A DNA stretch of 64,000 bases from Catellatospora paridis (GCF_009720365.1 NZ_WBZD01000021.1:234859-298858); one strand, 5' to 3'; shown: positions 1-8,927, counted from the stretch's first letter. Numbers and translations are program-made. Notes: a model not told the origin generated them from the letters alone.

Positions 1-931
1 TCACCGCGGCGAGGGTGTCGATGAGTTTCTGCTCGACCAGCGCGTGGTCGCCGCGCATGAGCACCAGGGTGAGCTGGTCGTCGACGACGTAGACGAGGGT
101 CTTGACCTGGCGGTCGGCGGTGACGCCGAAGCCGGTGACCAGGTCCTCGATGGTGCGCACGTCGGGGGTGTCGAACGCCTCGGGCGCAGCCGGGCCGTCG
201 CCGTCGGCGGCCGCGGGCAGGTGCGAGGTGGCCTTCTCCACGTTCGCGGCGTACCCGCAGCCGCAGTGCACGACCAGGTCCTCGCCGGCGGCGGTCGGGG
301 ACATGAACTCGACCGAGTCGCTGCCGCCCATGATGCCGCTGGACGCCTCGACCGCGATGGCGGGGATGCCGAGCCGGCCGAAGATCCGCGTGTAGGCCTC
401 GTGGTGCAGGTCGAAGGAGCGGTCCAGCCCGGCGGCGTCGACGTCGAAGCTGTAGGAGTCCTTCATGGTGAACTCGCGGACCCGGATCAGGCCGCTCTTG
501 GGCCGGGGCTCGTCGCGGAACTTGGTCTGGAACTGGTACCAGCGCTGGGGCAGGTCGCGGTAGGAACGCAGTTCGGTGGCGACGGTCGTGAAGATCTCCT
601 CGTGGGTCATGCCCAGCGCGAGGTCGGCGCCCTTGCGGTCGGTCAGCCGGAACATCTCCGCGCCGATCTTGTCCCAGCGGCCGCTCTTCTGCCATACCTC
701 GGCCGGCTGCATGGTGGGCAGCAGGAACTCCTGCGCGCCGATGCGCGACATCTCGTCGCGGATCACCTCGATGATCTTCGCGCGGACCCGCACGGCCAGC
801 GGCAGCAGCGAGTAGTGCCCGGCCATCAGCTGGCGGATGTAGCCCGCGCGCAGGAGCAGCCGGTGGCTGACGGCGTCCGCCCCCGCCGGGTCCTGGCGGA
901 GGGTCGGGACGTAGAGCTCTGACCAGCGCAT
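1..931 (-). CDS. proS: Prolyl-tRNA synthetase, bacterial type (3' end outside window)
   Basis: Charges tRNA-Pro with proline in the cytoplasm. About 310 N-terminal codons are visible, beginning [15 protein letters not shown] at the ATG at 931. Class II motif 1 ([12 protein letters not shown]) and the motif 2 region ([21 protein letters not shown]) are present. After residue ~225 the sequence enters the insertion (editing) domain typical of bacterial ProRS ([16 protein letters not shown]). The C-terminal catalytic and anticodon-binding parts lie beyond base 1. No frameshift is seen. It is transcribed leftward and separated by about 95 bp from the next gene, which also points left. Confidence 0.95.
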   Translation of the reverse strand, partial: MRWSELYVPTLRQDPAGADAVSHRLLLRAGYIRQLMAGHYSLLPLAVRVRAKIIEVIRDEMSRIGAQEFLLPTMQPAEVWQKSGRWDKIGAEMFRLTDRKGADLALGMTHEEIFTTVATELRSYRDLPQRWYQFQTKFRDEPRPKSGLIRVREFTMKDSYSFDVDAAGLDRSFDLHHEAYTRIFGRLGIPAIAVEASSGIMGGSDSVEFMSPTAAGEDLVVHCGCGYAANVEKATSHLPAAADGDGPAAPEAFDTPDVRTIEDLVTGFGVTADRQVKTLVYVVDDQLTLVLMRGDHALVEQKLIDTLAAV

Positions 932-1026
932 GACACGTACACCTGCACTCTCTGCCGTCGGACCGGCGGTGCGTCCGCCGGGCGATCCGCCGATCCTATG
1001 AGCAGGGGGTATGCGGCACGAGCGGA

Positions 1027-1668
1027 TTACGGCGTGGCGCGGTCCTGCATCTCCCAGGCGTGATCGAGCACGTGCCACGCGATGCGCCGCGCCGCGTACG
1101 CCGCGGGCCAGCCCCCGCGCGGCGGTGACGTGCCGTCCGACGGGCTCGCCAGCACGTCCAGGATGTCGGCGCGCAGGGCCGCGAGCGCCGCGGTGTCGCC
1201 GGCGGCGGGCGCGGGATGCTTGACCCCGATCCGGCGGGCGTACGACGCCTCGGCGCCGATCACGTGGTCGATCATCTTGTCCCGGTCGCGTCCACCGCCG
1301 CGCGGACCCTTGCGCAGCTCGGCGGGGGTCACCGCGGCGACGTCGGCGAACACGTCCCAGGCGGCCTGCACGAGCGCGGCCTGCCGCTGCGCGGTGTCGC
1401 GGTCGCGGGGTGCGAAGTCGGCGCTCGCGGGCTGCTCGGGCGCGCCGAAGTCGGTGGTCGTGCCGCCGCGGACCCGTTCCACGACGCGCACGTCACCGGG
1501 CTCGAACGGGATCTTCGCCTGCTCGGCGACCACGGCGTAGCGCTCGGCGTACGCGGTCAGCGCTGCCAGCGCCCGCTCCGCGTCGCGGCCGGAGCGGCAC
1601 CAGCCGGGCCACTCCAGCGCGCACGCGAAGATCCGTTTCGAGCCGAGCTCGAGGTATACCGTCGTCAC
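1027..1668 (-). CDS. DinB/mycothiol-transferase-like protein
   Basis: A 213-residue cytoplasmic protein. Residues ~1-60 form a small domain ([23 protein letters not shown]) that I do not recognise. The second half looks like the DinB/YfiT four-helix bundle: a long helix with [10 protein letters not shown], then [18 protein letters not shown], and near the C-terminus [16 protein letters not shown], the usual position of the conserved DinB metal histidines. Members of that superfamily act as mycothiol- or bacillithiol-dependent S-transferases or isomerases; the substrate here is unknown. It sits between proS and the RlpA-like gene, all pointing left, with no clear operon link. Confidence 0.55.
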   Translation of the reverse strand: MTTVYLELGSKRIFACALEWPGWCRSGRDAERALAALTAYAERYAVVAEQAKIPFEPGDVRVVERVRGGTTTDFGAPEQPASADFAPRDRDTAQRQAALVQAAWDVFADVAAVTPAELRKGPRGGGRDRDKMIDHVIGAEASYARRIGVKHPAPAAGDTAALAALRADILDVLASPSDGTSPPRGGWPAAYAARRIAWHVLDHAWEMQDRATP

Positions 1669-1694
1669 ATAGACATCCTGGCATGTCCGATCGG

Positions 1695-2264
1695 TCAGGC
1701 GAGGATGTCGTACCGGACAGTCGTCACTCCGCTGCCCAGGTTGGCGATCTCGGCGAAGGCGGCCCGGGACAGGTCCAGGCAGCGCCCGGCGATGTACGGG
1801 CCGCGGTCGTTGATGCGCACCACGACGGATTTGCCGTTGGCGGTGTTGGTGACGCGGACCCGGGTGTCGAACTTCAGCGACTTGTGCGCCGCGGTCAGCG
1901 CGTCCGGGTCGAAGGTCTCGCCGTTGGCGGTGCCCTGCGGTTCGTCGTAGAAGGACGCCTTGCAGGTGCCGGAGTCGAGCACCGCGGGGGTGCCGGTCGG
2001 GCTCGGCGCGGAGGCGTTGCGGTTGCCGCGGGATGGGCGCTGCGGGGCCTCGCGGCGGGCTGCGGCGTCGGTGACCTTCGGTGACGGCGGCGGCGACGCG
2101 GCGGACTCTCCGGAGATCGCGGTGGGATCGGTGTGCTGGGGTTCGGCGGCCACTTCGTGGGCGATCAGACCGCCTCCGACCAGGACAGCCGTGGCGACGG
2201 TGGCGGTGGCGAACGGGGCGAGCTTGCGACGGGGCTTAGGGGGCAGTGAATGTCGGCCGGGCAA
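1695..2264 (-). CDS. RlpA-like double-psi beta-barrel secreted/anchored protein
   Basis: 189 residues from a TTG start at 2264, chosen because GGAAGG lies 8 nt upstream; the frame is open further up but that stretch overlaps the promoter. Residues ~15-35 form one hydrophobic segment (signal or anchor: [18 protein letters not shown]). A Ser/Pro/Thr-rich linker follows, then a C-terminal RlpA-like barrel with [25 protein letters not shown] and [20 protein letters not shown]. The barrel contains the conserved NDRGP motif and the Asp of LDLSRAAF. RlpA proteins bind or cleave peptidoglycan glycan strands; whether this one is a lytic transglycosylase is inferred from the fold only. Confidence 0.8.
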   Translation of the reverse strand: MPGRHSLPPKPRRKLAPFATATVATAVLVGGGLIAHEVAAEPQHTDPTAISGESAASPPPSPKVTDAAARREAPQRPSRGNRNASAPSPTGTPAVLDSGTCKASFYDEPQGTANGETFDPDALTAAHKSLKFDTRVRVTNTANGKSVVVRINDRGPYIAGRCLDLSRAAFAEIANLGSGVTTVRYDILA

Positions 2265-2335
2265 GGTGTTGACCTTCCGTAGGCAACAGGGTCGGGCGCC
2301 GGCCGCCACGATCGGCGGACCGGGGCCGAATCGAC

Positions 2336-2364
2336 CGTATCGAGGCCTACACATGCCATGTCAA
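2336..2364 (-). promoter_or_regulatory. Putative vegetative promoter of the RlpA-like gene
   Basis: Reading leftward, TTGACA (2364-2359) is followed by a 17-bp spacer and GATACG (2341-2336). This puts the transcript start near 2329, about 65 nt before the TTG start codon. The leader is too short for the c-di-AMP riboswitch that often precedes actinobacterial rlpA-like genes, and none of its conserved blocks is visible. Confidence 0.5.
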
Positions 2365-2785
2365 AAGGATCGAGCATATTGGGCAGATTTGCCCCACAAG
2401 TTTCGCCCGATCGAACGACACCGCCCCGTAGCCTCGTGCCTCAGCGGCGACGGCTCAGCGGCGCCTGAGCGGCTTCGGCCTCCACCATGGCCGGTCCACG
2501 ACCGGATAGCTCTCACGGAGGTCATGGGTGGCGCCGCCGCGCGTCACGCGCCCGCTCCGCTCGTGACGGCACGCCGCTCGGCGTGGGACAGTGCCCGACC
2601 GGTGACGCGATGAACGCCGGCACGGCCACGCCCAGCAGGTAGGGGGCGCTCGGCCGCGCCGGCGGCGACGTGGCCGAGGTGGTCGGGCGTGCCGGACGAG
2701 GCTCCGCGCCGGGCCGAGACCCGCCCGCCCCCGTTCGCCCGATAGGACGGCACCATGTGTCACCTCGGTTCAGTCAGTTTCTTTT
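2365..2785. other. Gene-free stretch
   Basis: About 420 bp between the divergent RlpA-like and HxlR-redoxin genes. The open frames here are shadows of high GC content, without ribosome binding sites or recognisable protein sequence. A short leftward stretch near 2570-2650 (PYLLGVAVPAFIASPV) resembles membrane protein sequence and could be a decayed gene, but the evidence is thin. Confidence 0.4.
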
Positions 2786-2813
2786 GGGAACCTACTCAGT
2801 TCCGTTGGGGAAC
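2786..2813 (+). promoter_or_regulatory. Candidate HxlR-type operator with alternating half-sites
   Basis: Half-sites GGGAAC (2786-2791), GTTCC (2799-2803) and GGGGAAC (2807-2813) alternate in orientation, so each neighbouring pair forms an inverted repeat. The outer two also form an imperfect direct repeat (TGGGAACCTAC and GGGGAACGTAC). The cluster ends 30 bp before the start of the HxlR-redoxin gene, where an autoregulatory site would be expected. Confidence 0.4.
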
Positions 2814-2843
2814 GTACCATGGGCGTCATCGGGAGGGAAGCTG

Positions 2844-3716
2844 ATGATCAAGCCACGTATCGACGAGTCCTGCGGCATAGCCCAGGCCGCCGCCGTCCTC
2901 GGCGACTGGTGGAGCCTGCTGGTCCTGCGCGAGATCGCCCGCGGCCACCACCGGTTCGACGCCCTCGTCGGCGAGCTGGACATCTCCCGCAAGGTGCTGA
3001 CGGAACGGCTCGGCCACCTCGTCGAGCACGGCGTCGTCGAGCGCCGGCCGTATCAGACCAATCCGGTGCGACACGAGTACGTGCTGACCGGTTCCGGCCA
3101 CGGCCTGCTGCCGGTGCTCGTGGGCATGCAGGACTGGGCCGACCGGTTCGTGCTCGGCGACGGATCGTTGACCGCGACCACCCACGGCGGCGATGGCGAC
3201 CGGGAGGCAGCCCGGGTCGCGGCCCTGCCCGGCAGCCGCGTACCGGCCGGACTCACCCTGCCGAGCACGCGGGGCGACGTCGGCGACGTGGTCGCGGACG
3301 CCGGTCTCACCGTGCTCTTCACCTATCCGGCGACCGGCACCGCGGTGCCCCCCGGCTGGAGCCGGATTCCGGGCGCTGCCGGCTGCACGCTGGAGAACCG
3401 CCTCTTCCGTACGGCGTGGCAGAGCTTCGCCGCAGCCGGTGCCACCATCCACGGTGTCAGCACCCAGCGACCGGACGAGCAGGCCGCCTTCGCCGCGGCC
3501 GAGGAGATCCCGTTTCCACTGCTGTCCGACGTGGATCTGGAACTGGCCGCCGCCCTACGACTGCCGACCTTCCGGGCCGCTCAGCAGATCCGCCACAAAC
3601 GGGTCATCCTCGTCATCGACCGGGATCGGGTGGTGCGGCACGGCATCTACCCGGTCGCCGACATCCCGGCCGCGGTCGCCGCGGCGCTGGAGGCGGTCCG
3701 CCAGATCGGCCGTTAG
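2844..3716 (+). CDS. HxlR-family regulator fused to a peroxiredoxin-like domain
   Basis: 290 residues from the ATG at 2844, preceded by GGGAGGGAAG. Residues ~8-105 are an HxlR winged helix: DESCGIAQAAAVLGDWWSLL with the family's N-terminal Cys, ISRKVLTERLGHLVEHGVVER as the recognition region, and NPVRHEYVLTGSG as the wing. Residues ~150-290 resemble an AhpC/TSA (BCP/PrxQ) redoxin: a strand-turn at VLFTYPATGTAVPPGW, then GAAGCTLENRLFR matching the PGCT-type peroxidatic Cys loop, then GVSTQRPDEQAAFAA and FPLLSDVDLELAAALRLPTF. The resolving Cys found in BCP proteins is not apparent. The obvious reading is a redox-responsive DNA-binding protein; this is inference. It is monocistronic, with a strong terminator downstream. 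Confidence 0.8.
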   Translation: MIKPRIDESCGIAQAAAVLGDWWSLLVLREIARGHHRFDALVGELDISRKVLTERLGHLVEHGVVERRPYQTNPVRHEYVLTGSGHGLLPVLVGMQDWADRFVLGDGSLTATTHGGDGDREAARVAALPGSRVPAGLTLPSTRGDVGDVVADAGLTVLFTYPATGTAVPPGWSRIPGAAGCTLENRLFRTAWQSFAAAGATIHGVSTQRPDEQAAFAAAEEIPFPLLSDVDLELAAALRLPTFRAAQQIRHKRVILVIDRDRVVRHGIYPVADIPAAVAAALEAVRQIGR

Positions 3717-3748
3717 CGCACCGGACCGGGCCCGCCCTACCGCATGAC

Positions 3749-3782
3749 ATCGCCCCCGCAGCCAGGCTGCCGCGGGGGCGAT
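3749..3782. terminator. Bidirectional hairpin terminator
   Basis: Perfect 11-bp arms, ATCGCCCCCGC (3749-3759) and GCGGGGGCGAT (3772-3782), lie between the convergent HxlR-redoxin gene and the membrane protein gene ending at 3791. Confidence 0.75.
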
Positions 3783-3790
3783 GCCGACGG

Positions 3791-4963
3791 TCACGGCCGG
3801 ATGGGCCGATCCGTCCACTTGGTCTCGTCGCCGTGCGCGCCCTCGACGATGCGCACCGATCGCGCGTACGCCAGCAGCGGGTCACGGCGCAGCGGTGAGC
3901 TGACCTCCAGTGCGAACCCGTCCAGCCCGTGCAGCAACACGTAGGCGTCACCGACCACCGCGGGACGGCCGTCGACCTGCTCGGTGGCCTGGCCGGGCTT
4001 GTCCGCCGGGGTCTCCACCGAGTCCGCGATCACGGTCGTCACCACGTCCGGCGGGAACAGCAGCGGGTCGGTGTTGTCCGCCCGGCTGAACGTCAGGCCC
4101 GCCCGGACGAACGGGGTGCCATTGGCGTGGATGCCCCGATAGATGTTCGTCCCGGTCAGCCGCGAGCACTCCGGCACGCCCGGCACCGTGAACGGCATGG
4201 TCACCGCCGTCCCCCGACCGATCACCAGCTCGCCGGCGACCTGCGCCGCCATGGCCCGCAGCGCGGCCATGGCCTCGGCCGACGGCTCCTGGCCGCTTTC
4301 CTGGGCACCGTCGGCGGCCGCGACGAACGCCCATCCGCCGTCGGCCCACTGCCAGCCCAGCCGGGCCGCGTGCTTGCCGAACATGCCCTGCCGTCCGGGC
4401 AGCCACGACGCGGGCCGGCCGCCGATCTGGCCGGCGCTCTCGGCACCGGTCAGGTCGACCGGTCCGAAGTCGCGGGCCTCAGGCGTGCCGAACATGGGCT
4501 TGCCGCCCGCGGCGAACACGATCACCTCGACGGTGAACCGCTCCTGCGCGTCGTAAAAGTCGACGTACTGCCAGTACCGCCCGGTGATGAACTGCTGCAC
4601 CGACAGGTCGGAGACGCCGCTGACGTCGACCCAGCGCCGCATGACGTCGAACTCGACCGGTGCGGTTCCGGCCGGCTGCGGCGAGGCCGACACCATCGGC
4701 GTCGGCACGGGGCTCGGGCAGGGCGGCGGCGGAGGTCCGATCGTGACCTCCGGGCTCGCCCCCACGTTGCCCGGGCCGTTCGCGGCGGTGAACCAGGCGG
4801 GCACCGCCGCACTGCCCGCCAGCAGCAGCACCAGCGCCCCGGCCGCTCCCGCGGTCCGCACCCGGTGCTGCCGTCGGCCGGTGCGCACCGCGCGCGCCAG
4901 GTCCACCCCTGAGGCCGGCAGCGGGTCCTCCCGGAACGCGCCCAGCACATCCTCGTCTCTCAT
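3791..4963 (-). CDS. Single-pass membrane protein, probable partner of the adjacent sigma factor
   Basis: 390 residues starting MRDEDVLGAFREDPLPAS at 4963 (GAAGGGAG upstream). A cytoplasmic segment of ~35 residues is followed by one membrane helix (residues ~37-58, AGALVLLLAGSAAVPAWF), a Pro-rich linker (GPPPPPCPSPVPTP) and a large extracytoplasmic part without a family I recognise. Its start codon overlaps the stop of the SigE-family sigma gene by ATGA, so the two are translationally coupled. That arrangement is typical of SigE-family sigma factors and their membrane partners or anti-sigma proteins, but no zinc-finger anti-sigma motif is visible, so an anti-sigma role is only inferred. The open frame continues upstream inside the sigma gene; that extension was rejected. 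Confidence 0.75.
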   Translation of the reverse strand: MRDEDVLGAFREDPLPASGVDLARAVRTGRRQHRVRTAGAAGALVLLLAGSAAVPAWFTAANGPGNVGASPEVTIGPPPPPCPSPVPTPMVSASPQPAGTAPVEFDVMRRWVDVSGVSDLSVQQFITGRYWQYVDFYDAQERFTVEVIVFAAGGKPMFGTPEARDFGPVDLTGAESAGQIGGRPASWLPGRQGMFGKHAARLGWQWADGGWAFVAAADGAQESGQEPSAEAMAALRAMAAQVAGELVIGRGTAVTMPFTVPGVPECSRLTGTNIYRGIHANGTPFVRAGLTFSRADNTDPLLFPPDVVTTVIADSVETPADKPGQATEQVDGRPAVVGDAYVLLHGLDGFALEVSSPLRRDPLLAYARSVRIVEGAHGDETKWTDRPIRP

Positions 4964-5487
4964 CGGACTGCTCCCTTCGCTGTGGTCGTCGGGGCGGCTT
5001 CGGGCTGCTCGCCGAGCAGCCGCCGCAGGGTGGCCAGGCCGTCGGAGGTCTGGCTCTTCACCGTCCCCGGCGAGACCTGGAGGATCTCCGCGACCTCCTC
5101 GACCGAGCGATCGGCGAGGAAGCGGAGCACCACCGCGGCACGCTGCCGCGGCGGCATCTGGCCGAGTGCCACCTGCAGATCCAGGCGGGTGTCCACGTCC
5201 GCGCCGGTCGCCGCCCGTTCCGTGCCCGCCTCCGGCGCCAGGTCGACCCGGCTCCAGGCCAGGCGGCGGTCGTCCAGGAAGGTCCGCACCAGGATGGTGT
5301 GCAGGTACGCGTCGAGGTTGCGGGCCTGGCTCGCCTGCCGCCATTTCACATAAAGCCTGGTGATGGCCTGCTGCACCAGGTCGTCGCCCCGATGCGGGTC
5401 TCCTGCCAGCTGTGCGGCGATCCGCCGCAGCGCGGGCAGACGGGCGGTCACGTACGCGACGTACTCCCGCTCCTGTTCCCCGTTCAT
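4960..5487 (-). CDS. SigE-family RNA polymerase sigma factor (ECF type)
   Basis: 175 residues from the ATG at 5487, with CCGGAGG just upstream; an earlier in-frame start at 5511 lacks a better site. Region 2 covers residues ~10-75: LPALRRIAAQLAGDPHRGDDL, then QQAITRLYVKW and NLDAYLHTILVRTFLDDRR. Region 4 covers ~105-160: QMPPRQRAAVVLRFLADRSVEEVAEIL followed by VSPGTVKSQTSDGLATLR. This is the pattern of the actinobacterial SigE-family (SigE/SigM-like) group. It recruits RNA polymerase to its own regulon, which cannot be read from the window. The stop overlaps the start of the membrane partner by 4 bp. Confidence 0.88.
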   Translation of the reverse strand: MNGEQEREYVAYVTARLPALRRIAAQLAGDPHRGDDLVQQAITRLYVKWRQASQARNLDAYLHTILVRTFLDDRRLAWSRVDLAPEAGTERAATGADVDTRLDLQVALGQMPPRQRAAVVLRFLADRSVEEVAEILQVSPGTVKSQTSDGLATLRRLLGEQPEAAPTTTAKGAVR

Positions 5488-5571
5488 CACACCTCCGGTA
5501 GTCGCACTCACCCGGTCGACGGGTGCCGCGGCGGCTCCGGTTGGGCGGACCGTGAGACTAGACGAAGGAGG

Positions 5572-6072
5572 TCAGCTGCCGCGGCGCTCGCGTACCCGGG
5601 CGGCGATCTGCTTGGAGAGCACGGACAGCCCGGTGGCGATGATGACGGCGTTGAACAGCATCTGCGCGCACAGCAGGCCCCGGGCGAACTGGCCCTGCGC
5701 GTGCACGTCGCCGAAACCGACCGTGGCCAGCGTGGACAGGGCGAAGTACAGGGCGTCGAGGCGGGTGTTCAGGTCGACGAACTGGCCCGGACCGTGGATC
5801 GCGACGAGGTAGTCGGCGAGCGCGAAGAACAGCACCCCGGCCACCAGCGCGGCGAGCAGGCCGGTCAGCGGGGCCTGCGCGTCGCCGAGCTGGCGGTTCA
5901 CCTGGCGCAGGATGAGCACCACGGCGAGGACCAGCCCGCCGAGGGTCAGCAGGGCGCGTATGGCCAGTGACCAGGGATTGTCGTCGGTGTCGGTGGGCAC
6001 GACGAAGTAGACGACCACCAGCAGCGCGCTGTTGACCAGCGCGTGCCCGAGCGGCCGATGGATAACCGACAT
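5572..6072 (-). CDS. Two-TM potassium channel family protein
   Basis: 166 residues. Hydrophobic segments lie at ~10-27, ~35-58, ~70-90 and ~130-150. Between the last two is a pore helix and the canonical K+ selectivity filter TVGFGD (residues 117-122) in LYFALSTLATVGFGDVHAQG. No regulatory RCK or cyclic-nucleotide domain is attached, so it is a minimal ion-channel (Ion_trans_2) protein of the cytoplasmic membrane. It follows the sigma-factor pair in tandem but with its own ~85-bp gap; function beyond K+ conduction is not indicated. Confidence 0.87.
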   Translation of the reverse strand: MSVIHRPLGHALVNSALLVVVYFVVPTDTDDNPWSLAIRALLTLGGLVLAVVLILRQVNRQLGDAQAPLTGLLAALVAGVLFFALADYLVAIHGPGQFVDLNTRLDALYFALSTLATVGFGDVHAQGQFARGLLCAQMLFNAVIIATGLSVLSKQIAARVRERRGS

Positions 6073-6163
6073 GTCGGTATTCTCGCCGACGGCGCGCGGT
6101 CGGGAGTCGCGCCGCGACGGGGCTCGCCGGTCGGCCTGGGCCGTCGGCGGGGCACGGGCTCGG

Positions 6164-7207
6164 TCAACCCGCGGCGACGCGGAAGCCGATGTTGCCCGCG
6201 GAGCTGTCCGGCGTGTTCGCCGACCGGGCCGCGATGCGGTAGCGGTTGCAGTACGACGCGTGGCACATGTGCGAGCCGCCGCGCATCACGCGTGACGTGC
6301 CGTCGGCGGGCCCGGCCGGGTCGACGCGCGGGCCGGTGACGTGGAAGTCGACGCTGAACCAGTCCGCGCACCACTCCCACACGTTGCCGGCGACGTTGAA
6401 CAGGCCGTACCCATTGGGGCGGTACGACTTCACGGGGGCGGTGCCGAGGTGGCCGTCGGCGGCGGTGTTGCGGGTCGGGAACTCGCCCTGCCAGATGTTG
6501 CACAGGTGCCGCCCGCCCGGGGTCAGCTCGTCGCCCCACGGGTAACGGGCCTGCTCCAGGCCGCCGCGGGCGGCATACTCCCATTCGGCCTCGGTCGGCA
6601 GCCGGGTCCCGGACCAGTCGCAGTAGGACTGCGCGTCGTGCCAGGACACGTGCACCACGGGATGGTTCTGCAGCGCGCCCACGTCGGAGCCGGGCCCGTA
6701 CGGGCGCCGCCAGTCAGCCCCAGGCACCACCGCCCACCAGGGTGCGGCCTGCACCCGCTGCGCCTGCCGGGCGACCTGCGGCGGCAGGAAGCCGTCGAAC
6801 ACGAACGAGAACCCGAACCGCTCGGCGTCGGTGACGTGCCCGGTGGCCTTCACGAAGGTCGCGAACTGGGCGTTGGTGACCGTGGTCGGGTCGATGCGGA
6901 ACGGGCCCAGTTCGATCTCGCGGACGGGGCCCTCGCCGTCGGCGGGAAAGCCTTCGGCGTCGTCAGTGCCCATCAGGAACCTGCCGCCGGGCAGTGCGAC
7001 GGTGCGCGACGCGGCCCGCGACAGCGTCCCCGGGTGTGCGCGGTCGGCGGCGTGAGAGCGGTGTGGGTGCCCGGCAGCTGGAGCGGCCACGGGGTGCGCA
7101 GCAGCGGCGGCGCCTGCTTCGCCCGCCGGTCGTGCGGCAAGCGTGAGCAGGGCAGGCGTGCTGCTGCCCGCGGCGGGTGCGCAGCAGGCGGGCGGGTGCG
7201 CGGCCAT
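6164..7207 (-). CDS. Formylglycine-generating enzyme (sulfatase-modifying factor)
   Basis: Oxidises the Cys of the sulfatase motif CxPxR to formylglycine. 347 residues from the ATG at 7207 (AGGAAGGA upstream). Residues ~1-75 form an Ala/His-rich extension with Cys pairs (HPPACCAPAAG), unusual for the family. The FGE-sulfatase fold follows: VALPGGRFLMGTDDAEGFPADGEGP, HVSWHDAQSYCDWSG, RLPTEAEWEYAARGG, NVAGNVWEWCADW. The two copper-binding cysteines are present as MCHASYC (Cys315 and Cys320), the same five-residue spacing as Cys336/Cys341 of human FGE, so the enzyme should be active. It lies 60 bp downstream of the sulfatase, its likely client, in the same direction. Confidence 0.93.
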   Translation of the reverse strand: MAAHPPACCAPAAGSSTPALLTLAARPAGEAGAAAAAHPVAAPAAGHPHRSHAADRAHPGTLSRAASRTVALPGGRFLMGTDDAEGFPADGEGPVREIELGPFRIDPTTVTNAQFATFVKATGHVTDAERFGFSFVFDGFLPPQVARQAQRVQAAPWWAVVPGADWRRPYGPGSDVGALQNHPVVHVSWHDAQSYCDWSGTRLPTEAEWEYAARGGLEQARYPWGDELTPGGRHLCNIWQGEFPTRNTAADGHLGTAPVKSYRPNGYGLFNVAGNVWEWCADWFSVDFHVTGPRVDPAGPADGTSRVMRGGSHMCHASYCNRYRIAARSANTPDSSAGNIGFRVAAG

Positions 7208-7267
7208 GGGTGGTCCTTCCTGGGGCCCGGCGGCGGGACGCACCCCGCCGCCGGGCAGTCCGGCGGG

Positions 7268-8683
7268 TCAGGGTGCGGTGCTGCCGGAGCTGACGCGGTC
7301 GGCGGCCAGCTGCGCCGCGAGCGCGGGGATGCCCAGCGCCTGTTCCTGCGCCGGGGTGGCGTTGTGCAGTTTGTTGGTCAGCTGGTGCGGGTCGTTGACC
7401 AGGTCGTAGTACTCGCGGAACAGGATCGCGCCCGAGCCGGTCGGCAGGCCGTTGGCGTCGGTGTGCAGCTGGTAGTACTCGGTGTACTGCTTGTTCGCGC
7501 CGATGTAGGACGCCCAGGTGTGCGGTCCGCCCGCACCGGTGCCGTGTTTGAAGAACTCGGTCAGCACGTGGTTGCGCCGGTGCGTGCCGAGCAGCGAGTG
7601 CCCGTCCTGCGGGTACTGCGCGTCCGGGGTGATCCCGGCGGCGTCGAGGATGGTCGGCGCGATGTCGATGTTGGCCGCGAGCCGGTTGTCGTCGGCGCCG
7701 GTGTCGAGGCCGCCGGCCGGCCAGGACACGAAGAACGGCACCTCGACGACGGGGGTGTAGGGCACGGACTTCTTGGTCCAGCCGTGGTCGGCCCAGGCGA
7801 AGCCGTTGTCGGCGATGAAGAACACCAGCGTGTTGTCGAGCTGGCCGAGGGCTTCGAGCTTGTCGTGCACGGCCTGCACGGCGTCGTCGACCGACAGCAG
7901 CGTACGCAGCTGGTTGGTGCGGATGTTGCGGCCGTCGGCCAGCGTGCCGGTGGCGTCCTGGACGAAGCCGGGCTTGTCGCTGCGGTCGGCCTCGGGCACC
8001 GACGGGCGGCCGTCCCACGCCGGGACCGCGGTGTCGGCGTACTTGGCTTCGGGGGTGTTCGGGCCGTGCGAGGCGTACGGGGCCAGGTAGAGGAACCAGG
8101 GGCGGGTGTCGGCGGCGGTGCGGTCGAGGAACTTCAGGGCCCGGTTCTTCACCACGGTCGTGGTGTAGTTGTTGATCGTCTGCACGGTGCCGTCGACGTT
8201 CCAGGTGCCGTTGGTGTAGGTGGGTGGGGCGAGCACCGCGAACTCGTCGAAGTGGGGCGGGTTGTCGTCGACGTCCCAGCCGTTGAGGTACTTGCCGTAC
8301 AGGCCGGTGCGGTAGCCGGCCTGCTGCAGGTAGCGCTGCACGGTGGAGTGGTGGTTGAGGTTCGTGGCGTGCTGGTTGCCGCGTACGCCGTGGTTGTGCG
8401 CGTACTGGCCGGTGAAGATCGAGGAGCGGCCCGGCGCGCACAGCGGCGTGGTCGCGTGCCCGCGGGTGAACTCGACGCCGTTGCCGGTCAGCCACGCCCG
8501 CGTCTTCGGGAGCGCCCACGCGGTCTGCTTCGGATGGTCGTCGGTGACGATCACGAGGATGTTGGGCCTGGTATCGGCGGCCTGGGCGGCGGCCGTGGGC
8601 CAGCCGGCGGCCGCGGTCGCGCCCGCCGCGGCCGACGCCGCGAGGAACGTGCGCCGCTTGAGCGAGGGGGTGCTCTCGGACAT
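7268..8683 (-). CDS. Tat-exported Cys-type sulfatase
   Basis: 471 residues. The N-terminus is a twin-arginine signal: KRRTFLAASAAAG followed by an Ala-rich stretch ending in AAAQAAD. The sulfatase fold begins with RPNILVIVTDDHPKQTAW, giving the metal-binding Asp pair. The modification motif is TTPLCAPGRSSIFTG with Cys82 as the residue converted to formylglycine. Later metal-site residues appear in FFIADNGFAWADHGWTKK. Preceded by AAAGGAAAG. It is first in a two-gene unit with its maturase, so the Cys would be modified in the cytoplasm before folded export. The substrate (sulfated glycan or other ester) cannot be told from sequence. Confidence 0.93.
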   Translation of the reverse strand: MSESTPSLKRRTFLAASAAAGATAAAGWPTAAAQAADTRPNILVIVTDDHPKQTAWALPKTRAWLTGNGVEFTRGHATTPLCAPGRSSIFTGQYAHNHGVRGNQHATNLNHHSTVQRYLQQAGYRTGLYGKYLNGWDVDDNPPHFDEFAVLAPPTYTNGTWNVDGTVQTINNYTTTVVKNRALKFLDRTAADTRPWFLYLAPYASHGPNTPEAKYADTAVPAWDGRPSVPEADRSDKPGFVQDATGTLADGRNIRTNQLRTLLSVDDAVQAVHDKLEALGQLDNTLVFFIADNGFAWADHGWTKKSVPYTPVVEVPFFVSWPAGGLDTGADDNRLAANIDIAPTILDAAGITPDAQYPQDGHSLLGTHRRNHVLTEFFKHGTGAGGPHTWASYIGANKQYTEYYQLHTDANGLPTGSGAILFREYYDLVNDPHQLTNKLHNATPAQEQALGIPALAAQLAADRVSSGSTAP

Positions 8684-8927
8684 GGGCTTTCCTTTCGTAC
8701 GCGCACGGCGGCGTCACGCCGCGCAGCATGGGGTGCCCGGCGTGCGGCCGGTGGGAGGGGAGCGGGCGGCGGTGGCGGTGCCACGCGACCGCGTCGAGCA
8801 GCGCGGGCGGTCAACCGCCCGTGGGCGGCGTGAGCGCGCAGGTCAGCGCAGACAGAGCGAGCTCGCCTGCCGTCGTAGATCGACGTGCCGGCGGGCCGTG
8901 AACAAGGGCCTGCGCTCCATGTGTCAG

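Noticed and set aside
2265..2450. c-di-AMP riboswitch upstream of the RlpA-like gene
   Set aside because: The promoter leaves only a ~65-nt leader and none of the conserved aptamer blocks is visible.
4964..5344. N-terminal extension of the membrane partner gene into the sigma gene
   Set aside because: The ATG at 4963 has a good ribosome site and an ATGA overlap typical of coupled genes; the extension is Arg/Pro/Gly filler.
6341..8833. 830-codon rightward open frame over the sulfatase and FGE genes
   Set aside because: It is an antisense shadow of two genes with clear catalytic motifs; the composition is Gly/Arg/Val filler.
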